From an uncultured Collinsella sp. (GTDB lineage Bacteria; Actinomycetota; Coriobacteriia; Coriobacteriales; Coriobacteriaceae), in contig UQMO01000037.1 of NCBI GenBank assembly GCA_900542125.1, forward strand, positions 1-23,024: a DNA stretch of 23,024 bases. Direction: 5' to 3'. Positions 1 through 7,935 of this stretch are shown in pieces. The translations under genes were made by a program, and so were the position numbers. The stretch's first letter is position 1; every line of letters begins with the position of its first letter. The notes beneath the pieces were generated by a model. It was not told the DNA's origin and ran no database searches. It worked only from the letters and a program-made list of their open reading frames with translations.

Positions 1-49
1 ATCTACACCTAAGCCTTCGTCGGCAGCGTCAGATGTGTATAAGAGACAG
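1..49 (+). other. Nextera i5 sequencing adapter (artefact)
   Basis: Bases 1-8 are the end of the Illumina i5 flow-cell primer, 9-16 read CTAAGCCT (an i5 index), 17-30 are TCGTCGGCAGCGTC and 31-49 are the transposase mosaic end AGATGTGTATAAGAGACAG. This is library sequence left in the assembly, not biology. Any peptide containing MYKRQ on the plus strand or CLLYTSDA on the minus strand comes from it. Confidence 0.98.
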
Positions 50-190
50 GGGGTAGGCGTGGGAGTGGGAGTGGGAGTAGGGGTAGGAGTAGGAGTAGGA
101 GAGCCGCCCTCGCCGCCACTGCCGTCGCCGCCGGTCGTACCATTGCCGCCGGTCGCACCATCGCCTCCGGTCGCACCGTTGCCGCCGGTC
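50..190. repeat. Low-complexity coding repeats in the PBP tail
   Basis: Bases 50-102 are degenerate hexamers (GGGAGT, GGGTAG, GGAGTA types) that encode Pro-Thr on the minus strand. Bases about 119-190 hold 18-base imperfect repeats encoding Gly-Gly-(Asn/Asp)-Gly-(Ala/Thr)-Thr. The assembly stops inside the hexamer tract. Confidence 0.85.
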
Positions 191-2241
191 GTATCGCCAC
201 CCGTGGTCTCGGTCGTCGTGGTAGTCGTCGTTGTTGTTGTGGTGGTCCCCTCCTTGTCTTCGTCTTCCTCGTTTTCCGACTTCCTGGCGTTGCTGGTGCC
301 GTAGAACTTCCAGACGTTATTGTTCTTGTACGTGGGAGCCGTGCCGGTCGGGAATTCCTCGCGCCCGGTGCCCGCAAGAACCGTGTTCATAAACTTCTTA
401 AAGACGGGCAGGTTGGTACTGTCGCCCAGCAGGTCCATGCCGTACTTTTGGATGGGAATCTCGCCTGCGGAATAGCCGGTCCACAGGGCGCATGCCAGCT
501 GCGGCGTGTAGCCGCAGAACCAAAGGTTGGTGGTGTTGTCGGTGGTGCCCGTCTTGCCGGCATATGGCTGGTTGACGCTCAGCGCGCCGGCGGCACCCGT
601 GCCACTGCCCTGCATGACGCCGGTCAGGACGTCGGTCACTGCCGCGGCCTCGCCGGTGGAGAGCACCTGCGAGGGGTTATCGGTGTGCTGATACAGTACC
701 GAGCCAGTTCGCGAATCAATCTCGGTGATGGCGATCGGCTGGCGATAGTAACCGCCGTTGGCAAACGTGGCATAGGCCGCGGCCATCTCGAGCGGCGAGA
801 TGGAGCCGGTACCGAGCGTCATGACGGGAACGTCCTCGATATTGTCCTTAGATGGATCGATGCCGAGCTTTTTGACGAGGGACATGATCTTGTTATTGCC
901 GATAGCCTCTGCAACCTGGATATAGCCGGTGTTGGAGGAGTATGCCGTCGCCTGCTTGAGCGTGATGGTGCCGTAGCTCTGGTTGGCGTAGTTTTGCACC
1001 TTGGTCGTGGTGCCCTTGGCTGTAAGAGGCGAGTTGCAATTGAGGGTGACGTTGGGGTTCATGCCGTTTTGGATGGCAGTGGCCAGCGTAAAGGCCTTAA
1101 ACGTGGAGCCTACGGGACGCTTGGCCGTGGCGTGGTTCACGTGGTTCTCGTCGGCGTTATAGTCGTAGCCGCCCACCATGCACTTGATGTAGCCGGTCTT
1201 GGGGTCGACGACGACCATGCCCATGTCCAGGCCGTCGAGCGAAAGCGTGTCGAGCTGGGCACGCACGGCCTCCTCGGCAGTCTGCTGCATGGTCGGGTCG
1301 ATGGTGGTTTTGACGGTTAGGCCGCCCTTAAACAGCACGTCGGTGGAGAACTCCTGCTCCAGCAGCTGCTTAACATAGGCGACAAAGTAGGGCTGCGAAT
1401 ACACGTCGACGCCACTGCCCGAAATCTCAGTTACGTTGAGGGTGATGGGCTCTGCCTGCGCGGCGTCGTGCTCCTTCTGGGTGATGTGGCCCAGGCGCAG
1501 CATGTTATCGAGAACCTTGTTGCGGCGAGACAGCGCCAGATCGGGATTGACCGTGGGGTCGTACTGCGAAGGCGAGTTGGGAAGGCCGATGAGCAGCGCG
1601 GCCTCGCTCAGGGTGAGGTCGGCGGCGCTCTTGGACAGATAGGTCTCGGCTGCGGCCTCGATGCCGTAGGCACCGTGGCCGTAGTAGATGGTGTTGAGGT
1701 ACATCATGAGGATCTCGTCCTTGGAGTACATCTCCTCCATCTTGACGGCGATGTAGGCCTCGCGGACCTTACGCTCGATGGTCGAGTCGAACTGCTCCTC
1801 CTGCAGAATGGTGTTACGCACCAGCTGTTGGGTGATGGTCGAGGCGCCCTCGTGGCCGCCGGAAAGGGTCGCCACCGCTGCGCGAGCAATGCCCCACAGG
1901 TCGATGCCGCCATGCTCGTAGAAGCGCTCGTCCTCGACGTCGACGGTGCCCTGCAGCACGTACGGGGAAACCTGGTCCTTGGTGATGGACTTGCGGTTTT
2001 GCGTGTAGAAGCTCGCGATCTTGTTGCCGTTGCAATCGACGATCTCGGTGGGTTCACTCACCAGATAGGCGTTGGCGTCGGTATAGTCGGGCAGATCGGA
2101 CAGCCAACGATTGACGTTGCCGATCATGCCAATCCCAAACGCTACGCCCGCGATGAGCAAAAGGCCCAAGAACGAGAGCAGGATCATGGGCAGGGCATGC
2201 GTCTTGGAACGACTGCGCCCCTGTCGTTGGCGAGGACCCAT
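50..2241 (-). CDS. Class A penicillin-binding protein, C-terminus cut by contig end
   Basis: Bifunctional peptidoglycan synthase: the N-terminal glycosyltransferase (GT51) polymerises lipid II and the C-terminal transpeptidase cross-links the stem peptides outside the membrane. The start at 2241 has GGAGGT (2248-2253) upstream. About 730 residues are present. A short basic cytoplasmic tail is followed by one membrane anchor (about 17-40). Glycosyltransferase motifs are EDERFYEHGG (103-112, with the catalytic Glu), GASTITQQ (132-139), RKVREAY (157-163) and the YLNTIYYGHGAYGIEAAA region (181-198). Transpeptidase motifs are STFK (379-382, Ser379 the acyl-enzyme nucleophile), SSN (435-437) and KTG (563-565). 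After about residue 650 the chain becomes low complexity: an acidic EDEDKE patch, about 12 Thr, Gly/Asp/Asn-Thr repeats, then Pro-Thr repeats that run into the adapter. No stop is reached, so the real end is unknown. It is divergent from the U32 gene. Confidence 0.96.
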
Positions 2242-2406
2242 ATATTGACCTCCAGGTATGTCGTGCCGGGCGGCGGGTGCGCCGCTGGGGCAGGATGGAC
2301 ATAAGTTATTACACGATAAACCAAACGAGGCGCGCGAGGCCTCGTGTATGCTGGATGACGGTATTTTTCAGAGTGAATGCATACCTTGTTGGTAAGGAGC
2401 TTGCCG
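2242..2406. promoter_or_regulatory. Divergent intergenic region, PBP / U32 gene
   Basis: These 165 bases must hold the promoters of both flanking genes. The only clear signals are the two ribosome binding sites (GGAGGT on the minus strand at 2248-2253, TAAGGAG on the plus strand at 2393-2399) and a GC-rich palindromic patch around CGAGGCCTCG (2335-2344). TATGCT (2347-2352) is a possible plus-strand -10 box without a convincing -35. Confidence 0.4.
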
Positions 2407-4377
2407 ATGGCGATTCGGACGACGGGGCCGAGTGGACAATGCGATAACGAGCCGGGGGCTGCCGAGGTGGCGCTGCCCGAGCTGCTGGCGCCTGCCGGCG
2501 GACTCGATCAGATGCTCGTGGCGATTGCAGCGGGTGCCGATGCCATCTATGCGGGCCTGGGCGGGTTCAACGCCCGCGTGAGCGCGCACGGCTTTACCGA
2601 TGACGAGTTTGCGCGCGGCTGCGCCGTGGCGCATGTCCATGGCGTACGTGTGTACGTGACGCTCAACGTGTTCGTGTTTGACGACGAGTTGGCCGACGCG
2701 GTGGCACTGGGGGCACGCGCGCAAGAGTTGGGTGCCGACGCCTTGATCGTGGCGGATGCCGGTCTGGCCTGCGCGTTGCGCGCGGCGATTCCCGGGGTCG
2801 AGATTCACCTGTCTACGCAGGCGGGCGTTCATAGCGAAGGCGCCGTGCGGCTTGCCGCCGATGAGCTGGGGGTCGAGCGCGTGACGACCGCCCGCGAGCT
2901 GGCGGTCGACGAGATTGCGGCGCTATGTGCCACGGGCGTGCCCATCGAGGTATTCTGCCACGGTGCGATTTGCATCGGCTATTCGGGGGCGTGCGAGTTC
3001 TCGGCCCTGCGGCGTGGGCGCTCGGCGATGCGCGGCGACTGCACGCAGCCCTGCCGTCTGGCGTACGACCTGGTGGACGAGGCGGGGCAGAGCGTTGTCG
3101 CCGTCGAGGGAGATCGCCTGCTGTGCCCGCGCGACTATCTGGGCATTGCGCACCTGCCCGAGCTTGTTGGGGCCGGGGTGGCGTCGCTCAAGATCGAGGG
3201 GCGCATGAAAAACTCCGACTACGTGTTCAGCGTGGTGCGGGTGTGGCGTCGTGCACTCGATATGCTGCGCGATGGCGCGTGGGATGCCGCTGCCGTGTCG
3301 GCGCTCGAGCGCGAGCTGGGCAGGTCGTTCAACCGCGGGTTTACCGATGCGTATCTGCGGGGGCGATCGGGTGCTGAACTCATGAGCTTTGAGCGCGCGA
3401 TTAACCAGGGCGTGCGCGTGGGCCGCTTGGTGACGGTGGGTCACGAAGAGGTGACCGTCGAGCTCGATGCCGCCGTGGCCGCGGGCGACACGCTCGAGAT
3501 CCGGTTCTATCCGGGTGCCGATGCACGCCCCGATGTGCCCAAGCGCTGGCCCCAGGTGCCCTGCCCGGTGGATGCCGCAGCGGGGAAGCGCGTTGTCGTG
3601 CACTGCAAGCGTAAGGTGGATGCGGGATGCGAGGTGTACCTGATTCGCAGTGCCGGCGTGTTGGAGCAGACGGCGACGGCGCTGGAGCGCATGCGGGTCG
3701 AGGCGGACGCGGTCGTACCCGTTGCACGAGCCGTTGAGATACTGCCCTTTGAGGGCGCCGTGGCTGTTGGCGACGTGCCCGAGGCGGCGTTGACGGAGCC
3801 GACGGAAAAGGGGGCTTCCGCTCGCATGGTCTTTGCCTGGCAGATGATGGATGTCGACCCGTGTGGCGAGCGCGATCTGTCCGATGCGACCGTGGTGCTC
3901 GACGAGGTCTGTCGCGCAGCCGATGCTTCGCGTACCCGCTCGCTTATGCGGCGTGCCGGGCGCGTCGTCTGCCGTAATCTGGGACAGGTGGCGATGGCGC
4001 GTGAGCTGGGCGTGGCGTTTGACGTTGCGGCACCGGTGTTTTGCGCGAACCGGGTTACGCTTGCCTGGCTACGCGGGCTCGGCGCGGGCCTTGTGTATTT
4101 GCCTGCCGAGCTTGTCGCCGACGACGCGGAGCGTGTTGCCGAGCTTGCCGCTTGCCTCGGTGTCTTGGGACCTGTCGACGCCGACCACCCCGAGCTCATG
4201 GTGTGCGAGCACTGCTTGCTGACTGCCGAGGGCGCCTGCGCCACGGATGTGACGGGGCAGGTCCGTTGCCGTGACTGCTCGCGCCGCCAGCAGGCGCGCT
4301 TTTTGGTCGAACGTGACGGCATGCGTTTGCCGGTCGTTATCGACGCGTGCGGCAGGACGAGGATTTTCCTGTCGTAG
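2407..4377 (+). CDS. U32-family protein (collagenase-like / RNA hydroxylation type)
   Basis: Family U32 was named for peptidases. Characterised bacterial members of this size (E. coli RlhA) instead take part in prephenate-dependent 5-hydroxycytidine formation in 23S rRNA, and the shorter TrhP does the analogous uridine reaction in tRNA. The 656-residue length fits the long, RlhA-like subgroup. The N-terminus has the family opening LPELLAPAGGLDQMLVAIAA and a TIM-barrel-like run. The family signature is at about 184-217: CHGAIC, YSGAC, then CTQPCR, with cysteines 184, 189, 196, 212 and 216 as candidate Fe-S ligands. A C-terminal cysteine set (600, 603, 611, 621, 624) resembles a metal-binding knuckle. 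The start at 2407 is chosen over the in-frame ATG at 2377 because TAAGGAG lies 7 bases upstream of it. The protein type is clear. The exact RNA substrate is inferred. Confidence 0.88.
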   Translation: MAIRTTGPSGQCDNEPGAAEVALPELLAPAGGLDQMLVAIAAGADAIYAGLGGFNARVSAHGFTDDEFARGCAVAHVHGVRVYVTLNVFVFDDELADAVALGARAQELGADALIVADAGLACALRAAIPGVEIHLSTQAGVHSEGAVRLAADELGVERVTTARELAVDEIAALCATGVPIEVFCHGAICIGYSGACEFSALRRGRSAMRGDCTQPCRLAYDLVDEAGQSVVAVEGDRLLCPRDYLGIAHLPELVGAGVASLKIEGRMKNSDYVFSVVRVWRRALDMLRDGAWDAAAVSALERELGRSFNRGFTDAYLRGRSGAELMSFERAINQGVRVGRLVTVGHEEVTVELDAAVAAGDTLEIRFYPGADARPDVPKRWPQVPCPVDAAAGKRVVVHCKRKVDAGCEVYLIRSAGVLEQTATALERMRVEADAVVPVARAVEILPFEGAVAVGDVPEAALTEPTEKGASARMVFAWQMMDVDPCGERDLSDATVVLDEVCRAADASRTRSLMRRAGRVVCRNLGQVAMARELGVAFDVAAPVFCANRVTLAWLRGLGAGLVYLPAELVADDAERVAELAACLGVLGPVDADHPELMVCEHCLLTAEGACATDVTGQVRCRDCSRRQQARFLVERDGMRLPVVIDACGRTRIFLS

Positions 4378-4400
4378 GTGTTCGGCCGCGCCGTTTTGGT

Positions 4401-4467
4401 TATTATTAGTGGGTTTATGAACTTCGAGCACCGCCGTATCCGGTGAGGGTGCTATAGCAAAAGGAGG
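4401..4467 (+). promoter_or_regulatory. Candidate tyrS promoter, leader hairpin and RBS
   Basis: TATTAT (4401-4406) matches the -10 consensus at five of six bases, with no good -35. The short leader can pair AGCACC (4427-4432) with GGTGCT (4448-4453). AAAGGAGG (4460-4467) is a strong ribosome binding site. The leader is only about 60 bases, too short for a T-box. Confidence 0.4.
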
Positions 4468-4474
4468 ATACCCA

Positions 4475-5686
4475 ATGCTGTCTGTCGACGAGCAAATGCG
4501 TATCATCACCTCGGGCGCAGCGCAGATCGTCCCCGAGGCCGACCTTCGCAAGAAGCTTGAGAAGGGCGAGCCCCTCAACATCAAGCTCGGCGTCGATCCC
4601 ACCAGCCCCGACCTGCACCTGGGCCATGCCGTGCCCCTGCGCAAGATGCGTCAGTTCCAGGACCTGGGCCACAACGTCACCCTCATCATCGGCAACGGTA
4701 CCGCGTTGATTGGCGACCCTTCGGGCAAGAATTCCACCCGTCCGCAGCTTTCGCAGGAGCAGATCGAGGCCAACGCCGAGACCTACGTGAGCCAGGCCAT
4801 GAAGATCCTGGATCCCGAGAAGACCACCATCGTGCACAACGGCGATTGGATTCTTTCGATGGACCTGGCCGGCCTGCTGCAGGTGTGCTCCAAGTTCACC
4901 GTCGCCCGCATTCTTGAGCGCGATGACTTTACCAAGCGCTACCAGTCTCAGACGCCGATCGCCCTGCATGAGTTCCTGTATCCCGTGATGCAGGCCTTTG
5001 ACTCCGTGCAGATCAATGCCGACGTCGAGATGGGCGGCACCGATCAGCTCTTCAACCTGCTCGCCGGCCGTGAGCTCATGGAGAAGATGGACATGGAGCC
5101 CCAGATCGCGCTCACCATGCCGCTGCTCGAGGGCACCGATGGCGTTCGTAAGATGTCCAAGTCCTATGGCAACTACATCGGCCTGACCGACGCGCCCAAG
5201 GATATGTTCGGCAAGACCATGTCCATCCCCGATGAGATGATCGGCAAGTACTATCGTCTGGCCAGCTCGCTCACCCCGGCCGAGGTCGACAAGATCGACG
5301 CCGCCCTGGCCGATGGTTCTGCCGATCCCTATGAGCTCAAGCGCGCTCTGGGTCGCGACCTGTGCGACACCTACCACGGCGCCGGTGCCGGCGACGAGGC
5401 TCAGGCCGAGTTTGACCGCGTGTTCAAGGAGGGCCAGCTCGCCGACTTCCCCGAGAAGCATGTCGAGCTGACTGTTAACGACGAGGGCCAGATCTACCTC
5501 GCCGGCCTGCTCAAGGACTTGGGTCTTTCGGCAAGCGCCGGCCAGGCTCGTCGCGATATCGACGGCGGCGGCGTCAAGATCAACGGCAAGGCCGTGGCTC
5601 CCAAGAGCTATAACATCGATCCCAGCGCCCTCAAGCTGGGTGACACCCTCTCCGTAGGCAAGCGCAAGGGCTTTAAGTTGGTCTAA
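4475..5686 (+). CDS. tyrS: Tyrosyl-tRNA synthetase
   Basis: Cytoplasmic class I aminoacyl-tRNA synthetase that charges tRNA-Tyr with tyrosine using ATP. The 403-residue length is usual for bacterial TyrRS. The Rossmann fold starts with LGVDPTSPDLHLGHAVPLRK, in which HLGH (48-51) is the HIGH motif. KMSKS is at 226-230 within VRKMSKSYGN. The MGGTDQLFNLLAGR stretch is the tyrosine/tRNA-binding region. The last 65 or so residues (GLSASAGQARRDIDGGGVKI onward) form an S4 RNA-binding domain that contacts the tRNA long arm. The start is set by AAAGGAGG eight bases upstream. A strong bidirectional terminator follows, so it is likely a single-gene transcript or the end of one begun in the U32 gene. Confidence 0.98.
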   Translation: MLSVDEQMRIITSGAAQIVPEADLRKKLEKGEPLNIKLGVDPTSPDLHLGHAVPLRKMRQFQDLGHNVTLIIGNGTALIGDPSGKNSTRPQLSQEQIEANAETYVSQAMKILDPEKTTIVHNGDWILSMDLAGLLQVCSKFTVARILERDDFTKRYQSQTPIALHEFLYPVMQAFDSVQINADVEMGGTDQLFNLLAGRELMEKMDMEPQIALTMPLLEGTDGVRKMSKSYGNYIGLTDAPKDMFGKTMSIPDEMIGKYYRLASSLTPAEVDKIDAALADGSADPYELKRALGRDLCDTYHGAGAGDEAQAEFDRVFKEGQLADFPEKHVELTVNDEGQIYLAGLLKDLGLSASAGQARRDIDGGGVKINGKAVAPKSYNIDPSALKLGDTLSVGKRKGFKLV

Positions 5687-5710
5687 CGAGCGAGTTGACC
5701 TCACAAGTGC

Positions 5711-5750
5711 AAAAAGGCCGCAGCCGGGAATCCCGACTGCGGCCTTTTTG
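5711..5750. terminator. Bidirectional intrinsic terminator after tyrS
   Basis: AAAAAGGCCGCAG (5711-5723) pairs with CTGCGGCCTTTTT (5737-5749), with CGGGA/TCCCG stacked inside. The A-run and T-run make it usable on both strands. It lies 24 bases after the tyrS stop. Confidence 0.95.
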
Positions 5751-5758
5751 GTTACGAC

Positions 5759-5781
5759 GATCCCTTGGGGACGGAGGGATC
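5759..5781. repeat. Small inverted repeat with a GGGGACG core
   Basis: GATCCC (5759-5764) and GGGATC (5776-5781) flank TTGGGGACG. The core resembles the GGGGACGTTCTT repeat seen elsewhere in the window and may be a degraded copy. Confidence 0.45.
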
Positions 5782-5811
5782 ATTTGGCGGTGCCGTTAAG
5801 CGGAAGGGGTG

Positions 5812-5903
5812 TTAGCGGGACTTTCTTTTGGGCATACAATTGCTATTGGCTTGCTGCGGTGAAGGCTTGTCCGCTCCGCAGCTTTTTTCTACGGTTAAAG
5901 GAG
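5812..5903 (+). promoter_or_regulatory. ade leader: candidate promoter, terminator-like hairpin, RBS
   Basis: A weak promoter can be read as TTAGCG (5812-5817), a 17-base gap and TACAAT (5835-5840). Downstream, GCTGCGG (5853-5859) pairs with CCGCAGC (5876-5882) and is followed by six T (5883-5888), an intrinsic-terminator form. AAAGGAG (5897-5903) comes nine bases later. If the promoter is right, the hairpin lies inside the leader and could attenuate ade. Otherwise it ends upstream transcripts. Confidence 0.55.
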
Positions 5904-5908
5904 TATGT

Positions 5909-7729
5909 ATGTCCGTTGAGGTCATGAGGTCTGTGATCGAGGCCGCCGAGGGCCGCGTGCCCGTCGACACGCTGTTTACCAATGCGCAGATCGTCGACGT
6001 GTATGGCCAGCGTGTGGCGCCCGGTAGCGTTGCCGTCAAGGACGGTGTGATCGTCGGCGTGCTCTACGATGGTCGCGACGATGCCGCTGGCACCTACGAG
6101 GCAACTGAGGTCATCGACTGCCAGGGTCGCTATCTCGCTCCCGGTTTTATTGACGGGCATCTGCATATCGAGTCTTCGAACATCCGTCCCGCCGAGTATG
6201 CTCGCATGGCCGCGACGCGCGGTACTACCACCGCCATTGCCGACAGCCATGAGATTGCCAATGTTGCCGGTCTCGACGGCTTGCGCTTTATGATCGAGGA
6301 CGGCCGCCGCGCACCCATCTCCATCAAGTACATGATGCCTTCGTGCGTGCCCGCACTGCCCGACGAGCAGGCCGGTGCCGTTATTTCGGCTGCCGATATG
6401 CAGGCGTTTTTTGCCGAGCATCCAGGCGATGTCTTTGGTCTGGGCGAAATGATGAACCTGCCGGGCGTCTTTATGGCCGACCCCGAGACCTGTGCTCGCA
6501 TCGATGCTGCCAACCAGACGCCGTCCAAGCAGGTTGACGGCCACGCGCCGCTCGTTGCCAGTAAGGACCTCAACGCCTATGCCGCAGCAGGCATTATCGC
6601 CGACCACGAGTCGACGATTCCCGAGGAGGCACTCGACAAGCTGTCCCGCGGCATGTATGTGATGCTGTGTGAGGGCACGTGCAGCCACGACCTGGCCAAC
6701 CTGTCTCCGATGCTGTTGGAGAATCCTTCCCGTGCCCGCCGCTGCTGCTTTGCGACCGACGACCGCGCTCCCTCCGATGCGCTTTCGACCGGTATGATCG
6801 ACAATGCCTGCCGCGTGGCTATCGAGGCCGGTATCGACCCCGTGGTCGCCATCTCCATGGCGTCCCTGTCCACGGCCGAAGCGTTTGGCCTGGACCACGG
6901 TTGCCGCGACCCGCACGAGCTGCGTGGCGCCATCGCCCCGGGCAAGCGTGCCGACCTGCTGTTGCTTGATGACCTGACGTTTGCCAAGGCTCCGCATCGC
7001 GTATATGCCGCCGGTGCTCTGGTGGCGCAGGATGGCACCTTTGTGGGCGAGGTCGCACCCGAGACGGCCGAGGTTGCGGCCCTTGCCGATGAGCTGCGTG
7101 CTTCCGTTAAGCTGCCGAAGCTTTCGCTCGACGTATTCGATTATGCCTTTAAGCCGGGCGAGGCCGTTATCGATGTCATCCCGGGTATGGCTATCACGGG
7201 TATGGCCCGCCCCGAGAGCGCCGAGGACTTGCGTCGCATTATGCTTATCGAGCGCCATGGCCGCGGCGTGTCGCTGCAGGCCGAGGGCGTCGACGGCGAC
7301 GGCCCCGCTGGCCTGGGTCTTGTTGGCAAGCATATCGGTCGCGGCTGGGTGCGTGGCTTTACCATCACCGGTGGTGCCATTGCCTCCACGATCGGCCACG
7401 ACTCGCACAACGTGTGCGTGGTGGGCGACAACGCCGCCGATATGATGGCTGCCGTTGAGGCCGTGGGCCAGGGCGGCCACGTGCTGGTGCGCAACGGCGA
7501 GGTTGTGGCGCGCATTCCGCTGGCGCTCGGTGGCCTGATGAGCGAGGGCACGGCCGAGGACGTTGCCGCGCAGCACGATGACTTTATGGTCAAGGCGCGC
7601 GCCATGGGTATTGAGCCGCCGCTCGACCCCATCATGGGCATCATCTTCCTGCCCCTGCCGGTCATCCCGACGCTCCGCATCCGCCCCGAGGGCATGTTCG
7701 ACGTTACAACCTTCACCTACGCCGACTAG
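5909..7729 (+). CDS. ade: Adenine deaminase
   Basis: Cytoplasmic amidohydrolase converting adenine to hypoxanthine and ammonia in purine salvage. The 606-residue length is close to the roughly 590 usual for the family. After an N-terminal beta domain the metal-site motif GFIDGHLHIESS carries H84 and H86. GLGEMMNLPGV (177-187), DGHAP (210-214), DHES (232-235) and FATDDR (281-286, with the conserved catalytic-type Asp) follow in the expected order. The C-terminal adenine-deaminase domain has GSISHDSHN-like spacing (here the TIGHDSHNVCVVG region) and ends FTYAD. The start at 5909 is chosen from AAAGGAG five bases upstream. The open frame continues back to 5828 but that extension crosses the leader hairpin. 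The stop codon lies inside a GACTAGTCAT repeat unit. Confidence 0.96.
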   Translation: MSVEVMRSVIEAAEGRVPVDTLFTNAQIVDVYGQRVAPGSVAVKDGVIVGVLYDGRDDAAGTYEATEVIDCQGRYLAPGFIDGHLHIESSNIRPAEYARMAATRGTTTAIADSHEIANVAGLDGLRFMIEDGRRAPISIKYMMPSCVPALPDEQAGAVISAADMQAFFAEHPGDVFGLGEMMNLPGVFMADPETCARIDAANQTPSKQVDGHAPLVASKDLNAYAAAGIIADHESTIPEEALDKLSRGMYVMLCEGTCSHDLANLSPMLLENPSRARRCCFATDDRAPSDALSTGMIDNACRVAIEAGIDPVVAISMASLSTAEAFGLDHGCRDPHELRGAIAPGKRADLLLLDDLTFAKAPHRVYAAGALVAQDGTFVGEVAPETAEVAALADELRASVKLPKLSLDVFDYAFKPGEAVIDVIPGMAITGMARPESAEDLRRIMLIERHGRGVSLQAEGVDGDGPAGLGLVGKHIGRGWVRGFTITGGAIASTIGHDSHNVCVVGDNAADMMAAVEAVGQGGHVLVRNGEVVARIPLALGGLMSEGTAEDVAAQHDDFMVKARAMGIEPPLDPIMGIIFLPLPVIPTLRIRPEGMFDVTTFTYAD

Positions 7730-7773
7730 TCATCGGGGACGTTCTTAAACGACTAGTCATTGGGGACGCTCTT
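7724..7773. repeat. Tandem pair of GACTAGTCAT-GGGGACG repeats
   Basis: A 23-base unit (GACTAGTCAT, C or T, GGGGACG, then T or C, TCTT) occurs at 7724-7746 and 7751-7773 separated by AAAC. The TAG in the first unit is the stop of ade. The same sequence recurs inverted at 10375-10410 and direct at 13494-13520. Confidence 0.85.
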
Positions 7774-7836
7774 TGGCGGGCTGCCTGACGCCGCGACCGT
7801 AGGGCCTCTGGCATGTGTGAGCTATTTGCCAGGTCC

Positions 7837-7865
7837 TTGTAACGTTTACGCCCGCGGAGTCTTAT
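7837..7865 (+). promoter_or_regulatory. Candidate promoter of the HAD gene
   Basis: TTGTAA (7837-7842), a 17-base spacer and TCTTAT (7860-7865) each match the consensus at four of six bases. Transcription would begin near 7872, at the foot of the leader hairpin. Confidence 0.35.
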
Positions 7866-7868
7866 TTG

Positions 7869-7933
7869 AGCTCCCTTTGGGTACGTTGGAATCGGATACG
7901 CGTTCGATTCCAACAAGCCCGAAGGGAGCTTTT
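7869..7933 (+). promoter_or_regulatory. Leader hairpin enclosing the RBS of the HAD gene
   Basis: Bases 7869-7881 pair with 7918-7930 (13 pairs, one G-U). A second stem, GTTGGAATCG (7885-7894) with CGATTCCAAC (7905-7914), stacks on top. The downstream arm contains GAAGGGAG, the Shine-Dalgarno sequence for the ATG at 7936. The stem is followed by TTTTCT, so the same structure could also end transcription from ade. Confidence 0.8.
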
Positions 7934-7935
7934 CT

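Noticed and set aside
448..1320. 290-codon plus-strand open frame
   Set aside because: It is antisense to the penicillin-binding protein, whose motifs are intact on the minus strand. GC-rich codon bias opens the opposite strand. The same applies to the 278-codon frame at 1468-2304.
4378..4474. T-box leader before tyrS
   Set aside because: The gap is under 100 bases and no T-box antiterminator sequence or specifier stem is visible.
4415..5704. 429-codon minus-strand open frame
   Set aside because: Shadow of tyrS; it would cross the tyrS promoter and lacks any recognisable domain.
5828..5908. 27-residue N-terminal extension of adenine deaminase
   Set aside because: It would translate through the leader hairpin and T-run, while AAAGGAG sits correctly for ATG 5909.
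5843..7576. 577-codon minus-strand open frame
   Set aside because: Exact antisense shadow of adenine deaminase, His/Gly/Val-rich with no family features.
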